From the NCBI GenBank assembly GCA_902493345.1, contig CABUPM010000049.1, positions 1 to 17,876 on the forward strand: a DNA stretch of 17,876 nucleotides, written 5' to 3'. Positions 1 through 7,211 of this stretch are shown one piece after another (within the stretch, counting starts at the first letter, position 1; each line of letters starts with the position of its first letter). Source of the DNA: an uncultured Eubacteriales bacterium (lineage in GTDB: Bacteria; Bacillota; Clostridia; Lachnospirales; Bianqueaceae). The notes below the pieces were generated by a model. That model saw only the letters and a program-made list of their open reading frames with translations, did not search any database and was not told where the DNA came from. Made by a program: the position numbers and the translations under genes.

Positions 1-95
1 ATCTGGCACTCTGGAGTGCGCTGCTCATTATCAGCGGCGGAGTTCTGACCGGCACGATAGCTATAAGTAAAAAGAAAAGGCGTTCCGTGAAATAA
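1..95 (+). CDS. C-terminal end of a wall-anchored surface protein (partial)
   Basis: The reading frame enters at base 3 and ends at TAA 93-95, leaving 30 residues. These form a hydrophobic stretch (LWSALLIISGGVLTGTIAI) followed by a basic tail (KKKRRSVK), the usual end of a sortase-anchored protein. The sorting motif itself would lie upstream of the window. By eye, 16 of 30 residues match the last 30 residues of the large surface protein that follows (both contain SGG-LTG and end in SVK), so the two genes are probably tandem paralogs. Function beyond surface anchoring cannot be judged from this fragment. Confidence 0.75.
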   Translation, partial: LALWSALLIISGGVLTGTIAISKKKRRSVK

Positions 96-104
96 CGGAC
101 GGCG

Positions 105-147
105 GGACAGTCTTTCATGGACTGTCCAGGCTTTTACTCCCTTTTTT
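105..147 (+). terminator. Probable intrinsic terminator of the upstream surface gene
   Basis: GGACAGTC (105-112) pairs perfectly with GACTGTCC (120-127) across a 7-base loop. T-rich sequence follows (TTTT at 132-135 and a longer T run at about 141-147). The T run does not sit directly against the stem, so the terminator may be inefficient. Confidence 0.6.
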
Positions 148-156
148 AGGCGATAC

Positions 157-185
157 TTGAATTCGTCACAAGAGTATGTTATACT
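157..185 (+). promoter_or_regulatory. Sigma-A type promoter of the pullulanase-like surface gene
   Basis: TTGAAT (157-162) and TATACT (180-185) are separated by 17 bases, close to the TTGACA/TATAAT consensus. The predicted start near 192 gives a leader of about 60 bases ending in the ribosome binding site GGAGG (239-243), 9 bases before the ATG at 253. Confidence 0.75.
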
Positions 186-252
186 AATACCGATATTAAT
201 GGATTGGCTGCACCAAAAGGAGCTCGTAATATTGGAACGGAGGTAATACAAT

Positions 253-3200
253 ATGAAAAAACGAATACTCAGTAGCCTGCTTACGCTAGGTATGGCACTC
301 TGCTTTGTACTGTCCGGCTTCCCGGTTTTTGCCAGCGATGTCGATGGTACGGAGCTTGATACCGCTTACAACACGGCTGCACAGGAACTGGACGATAACT
401 ACGGTTATACCGAGTACGACCTCGGCGCTGTCTGCGTCAGCGAGGGTAATAACGCAGGAACGAGATTCAGGCTATGGTCACCGACAGCGTCGGGCGTCAA
501 GATCAATGTTTACACCAAGGGAACCAACGACGAAGCAGGTGCGTCAAGGGTCGGCACTTTCGCGTTTGAAAAGCTGAACCAAGATGGCAAGTGGACGGGT
601 GTGTGGGAGGTAAGGCTGATCGGCAACTGGAGCAAATACTATTATACCTACAGTGTGACGGATGCGGATACGGGAACGACTGCAGAAATAGCCGATCCGT
701 ACAGCCGTCAGCTGAGCCGGGACGGAAAGCGTTCGTATACGGTCGACTTTGATTACTACGAGGCCAAGCCTGATGGATGGGATAATGACAGCCACGTCTA
801 TTTTGACAGTGTAAAGGCGCGTTCCGTTTACAGACTTGATGTTGCAGGCTACACCCAATCATCAGGCACGGACATTAGAAATAAGGGAAAATTCCTCGGC
901 CTTACAGAGACAGGAACGACCTATACTGACAATGAAAATAATCTATCGACAGGACTGGACCACATCAAGCAGCTCGGCGTGACCGCAGTGGAGCTTGACG
1001 GTGTATTTGATGCGGCGAATGCATTCGCGGTCAATGTGCAATGCGCAACGGATCAGTGGAATGCTGTCAGTGAACTGCGGCAGCTGATAAAAGCACTCCA
1101 TTCGGAGGGACTGACGGTTATAATCAAGCTGCCTGTAGGTTTTGTTGAGGTAAATAACGGCGCGTTTGATGACGCTGTGCCGAACTATTATTTCCGCCTG
1201 AACGAGGCGGGCGAGAAGCTCGATGGTTCGGGCTTCGGCAATGAGCTCGCAAGCGAGCGGTTCATGTACAGAAACTGGCTCATTACCACCCTGCTTGGCT
1301 GGGTAAACGAGTACCATGTCGATGGTATCTCCCTTGAGCAGAGCGCGCTTATCGATACCGACACGCTCAGTGCCGCCATCGCAGCGGTGAAAGCCGTCGA
1401 CGACCGCATAGCCGTCTTTGCTGATGGTGAGTGCAAGGCAGTCAACAGCCACCCAAGCACCGTTTGCACAGGCGAGACGTTTAGACGCGCGACCAGCGCT
1501 AACTCTACGTATCTACCGAGCACGCTGATTTATGAAGAGCGCAGCGACAGGTCTCTCTATGCAGAAATCTGCGATGGCTTCGGAGTTTCGAGCGATTTGA
1601 GAAACGAGACGGCCGTTAAAAAGGCGAAGCTCGCGGCGGGGCTGCTCGCACTTTCAAAGGGCGTGTTCTACATTGACGCAGGCGATGAAATGTGTGCGGC
1701 TGAGCTGGATGAAAGTACTTTTGCATGGGAAAATATCAGCACCTATTTTGAGGTGTTTTCATACTACAGAGGGCTTTTGCAGCTGAGGGCGGCCTTTCCT
1801 GAGTTTGCAGACGACGGACTTCCATTCAATCGTGGTAATGTCCTCTCGGCTTCGGACAGTGAAAACAGGCTTGTGACTAGCTCTGATGCGAACGGTTGGA
1901 AAGTGGTTTCCGTTTCCTATAATGCTACCGATGAGCGGGCGACAGAATTTGCCGACTGCGCTTTCAGAGATTGGGATATTGTGGTTTCTTCAGGTTTTGC
2001 GGGGATTGACAGCCATGATAAGTTGCCGGAATCCGAAAGCAACAACGTCGTGGTTGATGCATATTCACTGAATGTGGCGGTCGACTCGCAGAGCTTTGCT
2101 TCGGCGGGCTTCAGCTCGGGTATGGAAACGCTGACGATTGAGTTCATCGATGAAGAAACAAAGGAAAAGATTGCTCCCGATATGGTGCTTACCGGTAAAA
2201 GTGGCGAAGGCCTTATCCTCCCGAACGGCGGAGAGCCAAGGCTTGACAACGGTTATGAACTTCACAAAGTAAGTTCATACGAAAATGGCAAATTTGGCGA
2301 AGTCACAAAGGTAACGTGTGAATACGGATATATTTTCGACGGAATAAAGGAGGGCGGAGAATACTGCTCACCTGTTGAATTCAAGCTCAAGGGGATCGAG
2401 AATGTCATAGGTGTTCAGCTGGACGGCGTGACGCTTACGCCCGTTGACGGGACATATACTTTAACAGGTTCAGGCGAGTGTACCGTGACTGTTGAAACGC
2501 AAAACGGCAGTCACATTATAAAGGTGAAGCTGCGCGGCGAACATGCTTATCAATTTATAACAGAGAACGGAACATATTATAAAAAGTGTTCGGCTTGTGG
2601 GCATACCACTTCGCCGCAGGCGATACCGAGCGTAGAGATCACTGCGCCTGAACGCGTTTGTGCGGGGCAGGACTGCGTTGTGACCGTTGGTACATTGCCA
2701 AGTGGCGTGACGGTCGACGGTGGCTTCTATGAGTTCGAGTTTATGGGCAGCGAAATTGATGTAAACGAGGAAAACGGTGTTTGGAGCGGTACGGTCAGCC
2801 ACGAGTGGTACCAGCCCGGCGCTGATACGTTCGATATCGGTATCGGATTCAAGACCGCCGATGGCTACTTCTTTACCGTGAAAAAGACGGTTAAGGTGCT
2901 CGCGCAGCATACTGGCGGTACAGCGACCTGCACCGAGAAAGCAAAATGCGAGGTTTGCGGCGAAAGCTACGGAGAGCTCGACGCCAACAATCACACTGGC
3001 AAGGCCGAGTGGATCAAGGGATCGCAGAGACACGAGAAGAAGTACACCTGCTGCGGTACAGTGATTGTGGCGAGCGAAGCACATGAGTGGTCAGACGGCG
3101 TGTGCAGCGAATGCGGATATGCCTGCACGCACACGGACGGAGATAAAAACCATGTCTGCGACTACTGCGGTAAGACGATCTCTGACCATACGGGCGGCAA

Positions 3201-3558
3201 GGCAACCTGTAAAGATAAAGCAGTATGCGAAGTCTGCGGAAAAGCTTATGGTGAGATCGATGCAAACAATCACACTGATCTCAAACATGTCGATGCAAAG
3301 GCAGCAACCAAGGATGCCGAAGGCAATATCGAGTACTGGTACTGTGAAGGATGCAATAAATATTACAGCGATGCTGCTGCGACCAAAGAGATCAAAAAGG
3401 CTCACACCATAACGGCTAAACTGCCGGACGATCCGAAGACTCCCCAGACGGGAGACAGCAGCAACATGGTGTTGTGGATCGCTTTGCTGTGCGTTAGTGG
3501 CGGCGCTTTGACCGGTGTAATGGTATTGAATAAGAGAAAAAAGCATTCCGTTAAATAA
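253..3558 (+). CDS. Wall-anchored surface protein with a degenerate pullulanase (GH13) scaffold
   Basis: This is a 1101-residue exported protein. A signal peptide spans residues 1-27 (basic MKKR, hydrophobic core, likely cleavage after VFA). Residues about 55-170 match the CBM48-like N domain of type I pullulanases (FRLWSPTA, YYTYSV, DPYSR). Residues about 180-520 follow the pullulanase barrel (NKGKFLGLTE, STGLDH, GNELASER, YHVDG). The catalytic positions are replaced: region I D and H become K292 and F297, the nucleophile Asp becomes E362 (DGISLEQ for DGFRFDLM), the acid/base Glu becomes D391 (FADGE for YGEGW), and region IV HDN becomes S431-D432-R433. A possible MucBP-like domain spans about 625-700. 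Cys-x-x-Cys repeats run from 778 to 1034, then a PQTGD sorting-like motif (1064-1068), a membrane helix and KRKKHSVK. The variant motif needs a matching sortase. It is probably a binding protein rather than an enzyme. Fold assignment is strong; loss of activity is inferred from my alignment by eye. Confidence 0.85.
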   Translation: MKKRILSSLLTLGMALCFVLSGFPVFASDVDGTELDTAYNTAAQELDDNYGYTEYDLGAVCVSEGNNAGTRFRLWSPTASGVKINVYTKGTNDEAGASRVGTFAFEKLNQDGKWTGVWEVRLIGNWSKYYYTYSVTDADTGTTAEIADPYSRQLSRDGKRSYTVDFDYYEAKPDGWDNDSHVYFDSVKARSVYRLDVAGYTQSSGTDIRNKGKFLGLTETGTTYTDNENNLSTGLDHIKQLGVTAVELDGVFDAANAFAVNVQCATDQWNAVSELRQLIKALHSEGLTVIIKLPVGFVEVNNGAFDDAVPNYYFRLNEAGEKLDGSGFGNELASERFMYRNWLITTLLGWVNEYHVDGISLEQSALIDTDTLSAAIAAVKAVDDRIAVFADGECKAVNSHPSTVCTGETFRRATSANSTYLPSTLIYEERSDRSLYAEICDGFGVSSDLRNETAVKKAKLAAGLLALSKGVFYIDAGDEMCAAELDESTFAWENISTYFEVFSYYRGLLQLRAAFPEFADDGLPFNRGNVLSASDSENRLVTSSDANGWKVVSVSYNATDERATEFADCAFRDWDIVVSSGFAGIDSHDKLPESESNNVVVDAYSLNVAVDSQSFASAGFSSGMETLTIEFIDEETKEKIAPDMVLTGKSGEGLILPNGGEPRLDNGYELHKVSSYENGKFGEVTKVTCEYGYIFDGIKEGGEYCSPVEFKLKGIENVIGVQLDGVTLTPVDGTYTLTGSGECTVTVETQNGSHIIKVKLRGEHAYQFITENGTYYKKCSACGHTTSPQAIPSVEITAPERVCAGQDCVVTVGTLPSGVTVDGGFYEFEFMGSEIDVNEENGVWSGTVSHEWYQPGADTFDIGIGFKTADGYFFTVKKTVKVLAQHTGGTATCTEKAKCEVCGESYGELDANNHTGKAEWIKGSQRHEKKYTCCGTVIVASEAHEWSDGVCSECGYACTHTDGDKNHVCDYCGKTISDHTGGKATCKDKAVCEVCGKAYGEIDANNHTDLKHVDAKAATKDAEGNIEYWYCEGCNKYYSDAAATKEIKKAHTITAKLPDDPKTPQTGDSSNMVLWIALLCVSGGALTGVMVLNKRKKHSVK
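2908..3276 (+). repeat. Internal Cys-x-x-Cys repeat unit, two copies
   Basis: Two 30-residue units within the surface protein, residues 886-915 (bases 2908-2997) and 979-1008 (bases 3187-3276), agree at about 23 of 30 positions. They share HTGG-ATC, CEVCG and DANNHT. Between them lie further paired-cysteine motifs (CSECG, CDYCG). Such motifs are common in the stalk regions of clostridial surface proteins. They may bind metal or form disulfides, which the sequence cannot decide. Confidence 0.8.
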
Positions 3559-3585
3559 TCAAATATCTTCTATGGAAGCATAGCA

Positions 3586-3629
3586 AATACGGCACAGCGG
3601 GTATAAAATCCGCTGTGCCGTATTCTTTT
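3586..3629 (+). terminator. Strong intrinsic terminator after the surface protein gene
   Basis: A perfect 15-bp stem, AATACGGCACAGCGG (3586-3600) with CCGCTGTGCCGTATT (3610-3624), encloses a 9-base loop and is followed by CTTTTC. It begins 27 bases after the stop codon and insulates the surface gene from the next one. Confidence 0.9.
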
Positions 3630-3677
3630 CATGGCGACCGTGATTGCGGCCTGACCCCTTCACTTCGAAAAAAGTAC

Positions 3678-3707
3678 TTGCTTTTTAACAGAATTTTATG
3701 TTACAAT
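3678..3707 (+). promoter_or_regulatory. Sigma-A type promoter of the DUF2798-like membrane protein gene
   Basis: TTGCTT (3678-3683) and TACAAT (3702-3707) are separated by 18 bases. The predicted transcription start is near 3714, about five bases before the long hairpin at 3719-3757. Confidence 0.65.
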
Positions 3708-3718
3708 AATAGCCGTAG

Positions 3719-3759
3719 AAACAGCCTTGCAGGCATTGAATGCTTGCAAGGCTGTTTTT
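3719..3759 (+). terminator. Terminator-like hairpin at the predicted transcript start
   Basis: A 17-bp stem (3719-3735 with 3741-3757, one G-T pair, loop TTGAA) runs into TTTTT (3755-3759). It lies between the promoter and the coding start at 3789, so it would act within the first 50 nucleotides of the transcript. It could be an attenuator, a 5' stabilising stem, or the terminator of a very short RNA. Which applies is unresolved. Confidence 0.6.
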
Positions 3760-3788
3760 GCGATTAAAAATGAAACGGAGAAAAGAAA

Positions 3789-4265
3789 ATGCCTCAAACA
3801 AAATTTCAAGCGGTTGTTTTTACAGCAATCACTGCCTGGATCATGGTTTACATAATGACCCTTTATAATACCGTACTGGCAAGCGGTTCCTTCACGAATC
3901 TTACCTTTTGGCTTGCCTTGAAAGGAATGTGGATTGAATTTATAATTATTTTTCTGTGCGCGTTCTTTATATCAGGGCATATCGCAAGAAAATTTGCGTT
4001 TCGTGTAGTGAAGCCGGAAGATCGACCAATCTTTATCATATTTGCAATCCAGATTTTTACCGTTGTGTGTCAGGTTGCACTCGCAAGCGTTTTGGGAGTA
4101 TATCATGGCTATGGATTTACAGAGCAATTCATTCCCAATTACCTGGTAACCTATTGCCGAAATTTCATTATGGCAATGCCAATTCAGCTGTTTATTGCAG
4201 GACCGATTGCAAGAGGACTGTTCAGATGCATATTTAAGCCTGAAAAAGCTGCTGTTAGACAATAA
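3789..4265 (+). CDS. Four-helix integral membrane protein, DUF2798-like
   Basis: This is a 158-residue protein of unknown function. Four hydrophobic segments lie at about residues 8-27, 44-64, 80-103 and 125-147. The two halves look like an internal duplication: FISGHIARKFAFRVVKP at the end of the second helix corresponds to FIAGPIARGLFRCIFKP at the end of the fourth. The arrangement of two helix pairs, each ending in a G-x-IAR-type motif, resembles the DUF2798 family, which has no firm biochemical role. The ATG at 3789 is supported by GGAG at 3777-3780, 8 bases upstream. The gene is flanked by terminators on both sides and is probably monocistronic. It is convergent with the AraC-type regulator gene. 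No substrate can be proposed from the sequence. Confidence 0.75.
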   Translation: MPQTKFQAVVFTAITAWIMVYIMTLYNTVLASGSFTNLTFWLALKGMWIEFIIIFLCAFFISGHIARKFAFRVVKPEDRPIFIIFAIQIFTVVCQVALASVLGVYHGYGFTEQFIPNYLVTYCRNFIMAMPIQLFIAGPIARGLFRCIFKPEKAAVRQ

Positions 4266-4290
4266 ATACCTTAAATGGCTGGAAGAAGAA

Positions 4291-4331
4291 AGAGGATATC
4301 GCAAAAGTTGCTAATGCGACACCCTCTTTTT
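4291..4331. terminator. Probable bidirectional terminator between convergent genes
   Basis: AGAGGATATCGC (4291-4302) faces GCGACACCCTCT (4316-4327) across a 13-base loop, with 10 of 12 pairs on the plus-strand RNA, and TTTTT follows at 4327-4331. The two plus-strand A-C mismatches become G-U pairs in the minus-strand RNA. The same hairpin is therefore fully paired for the regulator transcript arriving from the other side, where the downstream sequence is TTCTTCTTCC. Confidence 0.65.
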
Positions 4332-4357
4332 ATGTCATAAAGGGATTCTATTTTAAT

Positions 4358-5215
4358 TTATATTGCTTCCGGATCTGCGGAATCTCTGGCCTGCAACTTA
4401 TAAGTAGAAGGAGAATAACCAAACTTTTTCTTGAAGAGTTTGCTGAAATAGTAGGGATCGTCATAGCCGACCCGCTTGGCTACTGTCTGGATCGGGAAGT
4501 GCCCTTCGCTCAATATCTCACGCGCTTTTTCCATGCGCAGGTTGATCAGATAATTGATCGGCGTGTCGCCAGTGATTTCCTTATAGATTTTGGTGATATA
4601 AGTTGTGCTTAAATATGTAGACTTTGCAATCTCTTCAATGGAGATTTTTTTCATATAGTTTTCTTGGAAATAGTTGGTGATTGTCTGTGCGATGGTAGCT
4701 TTGTCATAGGTCTCCAGATGGAAATAATCGGAGAGATTGTTGGTGGCCTGGGGAGAGAGCTCCTTCAGGAGAATGATCAGAAACTGCAGAGAGAGCTGCT
4801 TGACCATCAGGCACCAGAGAGCTTCTTTCTTTTCCTGTACGCTGATGATATTGTGATAGCAGCTATATAACTCATGAATGTATTTGCGGATAGGAATTAC
4901 TGAATTGCAGATAGGAATGAAGTTTTTGGGATATCCCTTGATGAACAGATTGTCGATCCCAAGGTAGAAGATCACGCATTCTGTATTGTCTACAGGAATC
5001 GAGTGATGGGATACATTCGGGTTGATAATGATCACATCATCCTTTTTGGCAAGGTATTCATGGCCGTCCACTTCAAACATACAATGACCGGATACAACAT
5101 AATGAATGCTTAGAAAATCATGGACGTGACTGTTAGGACGTAATTTGACAGGCGCTTTATAATGAAAAAGAATTTTCGGGTTGAATTCTTCAGAATCTAT
5201 CTGAAAGGCGTGCAT
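4358..5215 (-). CDS. AraC/XylS-family transcriptional regulator
   Basis: This is a 285-residue regulator using the ATG at 5213-5215. That start is preferred over the upstream in-frame one at 5305 because GGAGG (minus strand, 5230-5226) precedes it and the 30 extra residues come from AT-rich intergenic sequence. Residues about 10-100 form a cupin-type sensor domain (HVHDFLSIHYVVSGHCMFEVDG, then DDVIIINPNVSHHSIP). The C-terminal 100 residues contain two helix-turn-helix units: ISIEEIAKSTYLSTTYITKI at about 191-210, and a second at about 240-273 with the family signature VGYDDPYYFSKLFKKKFGYSP. It is transcribed divergently from the two ABC exporter genes, so it probably controls them and perhaps itself. 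The inducer is unknown. Confidence 0.92.
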   Translation of the reverse strand: MHAFQIDSEEFNPKILFHYKAPVKLRPNSHVHDFLSIHYVVSGHCMFEVDGHEYLAKKDDVIIINPNVSHHSIPVDNTECVIFYLGIDNLFIKGYPKNFIPICNSVIPIRKYIHELYSCYHNIISVQEKKEALWCLMVKQLSLQFLIILLKELSPQATNNLSDYFHLETYDKATIAQTITNYFQENYMKKISIEEIAKSTYLSTTYITKIYKEITGDTPINYLINLRMEKAREILSEGHFPIQTVAKRVGYDDPYYFSKLFKKKFGYSPSTYKLQARDSADPEAI

Positions 5216-5375
5216 AATAAACCTTCCTCCATGGATTAAGTATAATATAAATTTATTATAACGGATAACTTTGAAAAAATCCAGTAAAAAGATGGAGAAA
5301 AGCAAAAAAAGCAGAAGGGAACAAAAAAGAGCAAGAAAGAAGGAGAAAAAGGGAAGATTGGTTGCGGATTGTACA

Positions 5376-5395
5376 GGTTTATATTCGAATAAACC
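5376..5395. promoter_or_regulatory. Inverted repeat, candidate regulator binding site
   Basis: GGTTTAT (5376-5382) and ATAAACC (5389-5395) form a perfect 7-bp inverted repeat with a 6-base spacer. It lies immediately upstream of the putative -35 of the exporter operon and between that operon and the divergent regulator gene. It is a reasonable operator candidate, but assignment to the AraC protein is inference, since sites for that family are often direct repeats. Confidence 0.4.
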
Positions 5396-5396
5396 A

Positions 5397-5424
5397 TTCC
5401 AAATGCAGGGAAGTTCGATATAAT
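5397..5424 (+). promoter_or_regulatory. Candidate promoter of the ABC exporter operon
   Basis: A perfect TATAAT lies at 5419-5424. A weak TTCCAA (5397-5402) sits 16 bases upstream, consistent with a promoter that needs an activator. The predicted start near 5431 favours the ATG at 5460 over the in-frame GTG at 5430 as translation start. The rest of the intergenic stretch (5216-5375) holds an AT-rich segment (5241-5260) with possible -10 sequences for the regulator gene and a purine-rich run at about 5284-5360. Confidence 0.5.
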
Positions 5425-5459
5425 AGGCGGTGAAATATCCGGAAAGAGAGGAAGATAAA

Positions 5460-7211
5460 ATGAAGGAAGCGCTCAGATATGTATGGTCCTATATCCGGCA
5501 GTATGCGTGGATGTTCGCGCTGGCGCTGCTTTTAACCGTGGCAGTGGCAGGATTGTCCATGGTTTCACCCTATGCAACGGGTAAGATCGTCGGAGAGGTG
5601 ATTGGAGAAGGTCTGAACGACCGCTTGATAGGATATCTCTGGCTTATGATAGGAGCGGCGGTTTTGATCGCGCTCGTACGGTATACATACCTGTGGATTT
5701 TTGAAGATATATCTCAAAAAGTCGTATGCTCGGTGCGGGATGATATCTACCGCAGAATTCAGAAGATGGATTTTCGCTTTTTTGATAAAAATCGGGTAGG
5801 AGATCTGATGTCGCGTTTGACGGGCGATATTGAGGCCATTCGTGTGTTCGTCGCATTTGTGGTATATCAGATGGTGATCAATCTGTGTACCTTTGTATTC
5901 GCACTGATTATGATGTTCAGAATCAACGTGGTATTTACGCTGATTCTGCTGCTGGTCGCGCCGGTTATCTTTGTTCTGGCAGTGCGGATGGCCAGCAAGA
6001 TCCGCGGCGCTCATGTGGAGGTGCGGGAGGAGTATTCCAGACTGAATTCCATGGTGCAGGAGAATATCAGCGGAAACCGTGTGGTCAAGGCGTTTGCTAA
6101 GGAAGCCTATGAGATTCTGAAATTCGACGCGAGAAACGCTGCCTACAAAGAGGCTAATATTAAGGCGGCAAGAACGCAGGCAAAGTATATTCCGGTCATG
6201 GACGCGTTGGCGGTCAGCTTGTCCTTTATCATGATTGCGGTGGGTGGAACCATGTGCCTGACGGGAAATATGAGCATCGAGGATCTTGTCATGATCAACG
6301 GATATCTGTGGGCGGTAAATAACCCGCTGCGTATGTTCGGATGGCTGCTGAATGATCTGATGCGTTTTGTCGCAGCCTATGACAAGATGAAGACGATTGC
6401 GTTTGTCGAGCCGAGGATCAAGAATCCGGAACATCCGAAGGAGATACAGATGCAGGGAAAAGTAGAATTCCGCGATGTATCCTTCCGGTATGATAAAGAG
6501 ATGATTTTGAAGAATGTATCGTTTACGGCGCAGCCGGGTCAGAGAATAGCGATTATGGGAGCGACCGGCGCGGGTAAGACAACGATGATGAACCTTATGA
6601 TGCGGTTCTATGATGTAAGTTCCGGCGGAATTTATATCGATGGCATCAATCTCAAGGATCTGGACAAGTATGCCGTGCGCAAGGAGATCGGCATGACCAT
6701 GCAGGATGTTTTCCTGTTTTCAGATACAATTGAGGGCAATATAGCATACGGCAATCCCGGAGCGCCCATGGCGGACGTGGAAAAAGCAGCGGAGCTGGCA
6801 GGCGCGACAGAATTCATTGAGCAGTTTCCGGATGGCTTTGATACGATTGTAGGAGAACGAGGTGTTGGCTTGTCCGGCGGTCAGAGGCAGAGATTGGCAC
6901 TGGCGCGGGCATTGTTGGTACATCCTCGGATTCTGATTCTGGATGATACGACTTCCGCACTGGACATGGAGACCGAATTTAAGGTATTTGACGGGTTGAA
7001 GAAGCAAAATGACGGTCAGACAATCTTTATCATAGCGCATCGAATCTCTTCGGTAAAGGATGCGGATCAGATTCTGGTGCTGGATCAGGGAGAGATTGCG
7101 GAACGCGGAACGCATGAAGAACTGCTGCAGCAAAAAGGAAGATATTATGAGATCTACTGCCAGCAGATGGGAATTGTTATGGAAGGGATGAAGGCAGGAG
7201 GTGAGGAGTAA
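5460..7211 (+). CDS. ABC exporter half-transporter, subunit with degenerate ATP site
   Basis: This is a 583-residue subunit with an N-terminal six-helix membrane domain (about residues 1-320) fused to an ATPase domain, as in MsbA/LmrA-type exporters. Walker A is GATGAGKTT (367-375), the signature LSGGQRQ (471-477), and the H-loop FIIAHRIS is intact. Walker B reads ILILDDTTSALD, with Asp where the catalytic Glu normally stands. This change marks the degenerate site in heterodimeric exporters such as TM287/288 and BmrC/BmrD. The ATG at 5460 follows GAGAGGAAG; an upstream in-frame GTG at 5430 is less likely because the promoter overlaps it. The stop overlaps the next start (TAATG), so translation of the pair is coupled. 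It probably pumps a drug, lipid or peptide out of the cell; the substrate is unknown. Confidence 0.93.
   Translation: MKEALRYVWSYIRQYAWMFALALLLTVAVAGLSMVSPYATGKIVGEVIGEGLNDRLIGYLWLMIGAAVLIALVRYTYLWIFEDISQKVVCSVRDDIYRRIQKMDFRFFDKNRVGDLMSRLTGDIEAIRVFVAFVVYQMVINLCTFVFALIMMFRINVVFTLILLLVAPVIFVLAVRMASKIRGAHVEVREEYSRLNSMVQENISGNRVVKAFAKEAYEILKFDARNAAYKEANIKAARTQAKYIPVMDALAVSLSFIMIAVGGTMCLTGNMSIEDLVMINGYLWAVNNPLRMFGWLLNDLMRFVAAYDKMKTIAFVEPRIKNPEHPKEIQMQGKVEFRDVSFRYDKEMILKNVSFTAQPGQRIAIMGATGAGKTTMMNLMMRFYDVSSGGIYIDGINLKDLDKYAVRKEIGMTMQDVFLFSDTIEGNIAYGNPGAPMADVEKAAELAGATEFIEQFPDGFDTIVGERGVGLSGGQRQRLALARALLVHPRILILDDTTSALDMETEFKVFDGLKKQNDGQTIFIIAHRISSVKDADQILVLDQGEIAERGTHEELLQQKGRYYEIYCQQMGIVMEGMKAGGEE

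Noticed and set aside
186..197. CCGATAT resembling a sigma-28 -10 element upstream of the surface protein gene
   Set aside because: No TAAA lies about 15 bases upstream, and a better sigma-A promoter (TTGAAT-17-TATACT) overlaps the same place.
943..1452. Long minus-strand open frames inside the surface protein gene
   Set aside because: They are antisense to a protein with clear homology, have no ribosome binding site and give no recognisable protein; they are shadows of the real frame.
2908..3276. Nucleotide repeats taken as a CRISPR or mobile element
   Set aside because: They are two in-frame protein repeats with diverged codons inside one gene, without regular spacers or terminal repeats.
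5183..5197. Possible CodY box (ATTCTTCAGAATCTA) at the start of the AraC gene
   Set aside because: Only about 10 of 15 positions fit the consensus and the site is inside coding sequence, so it is within chance expectation.
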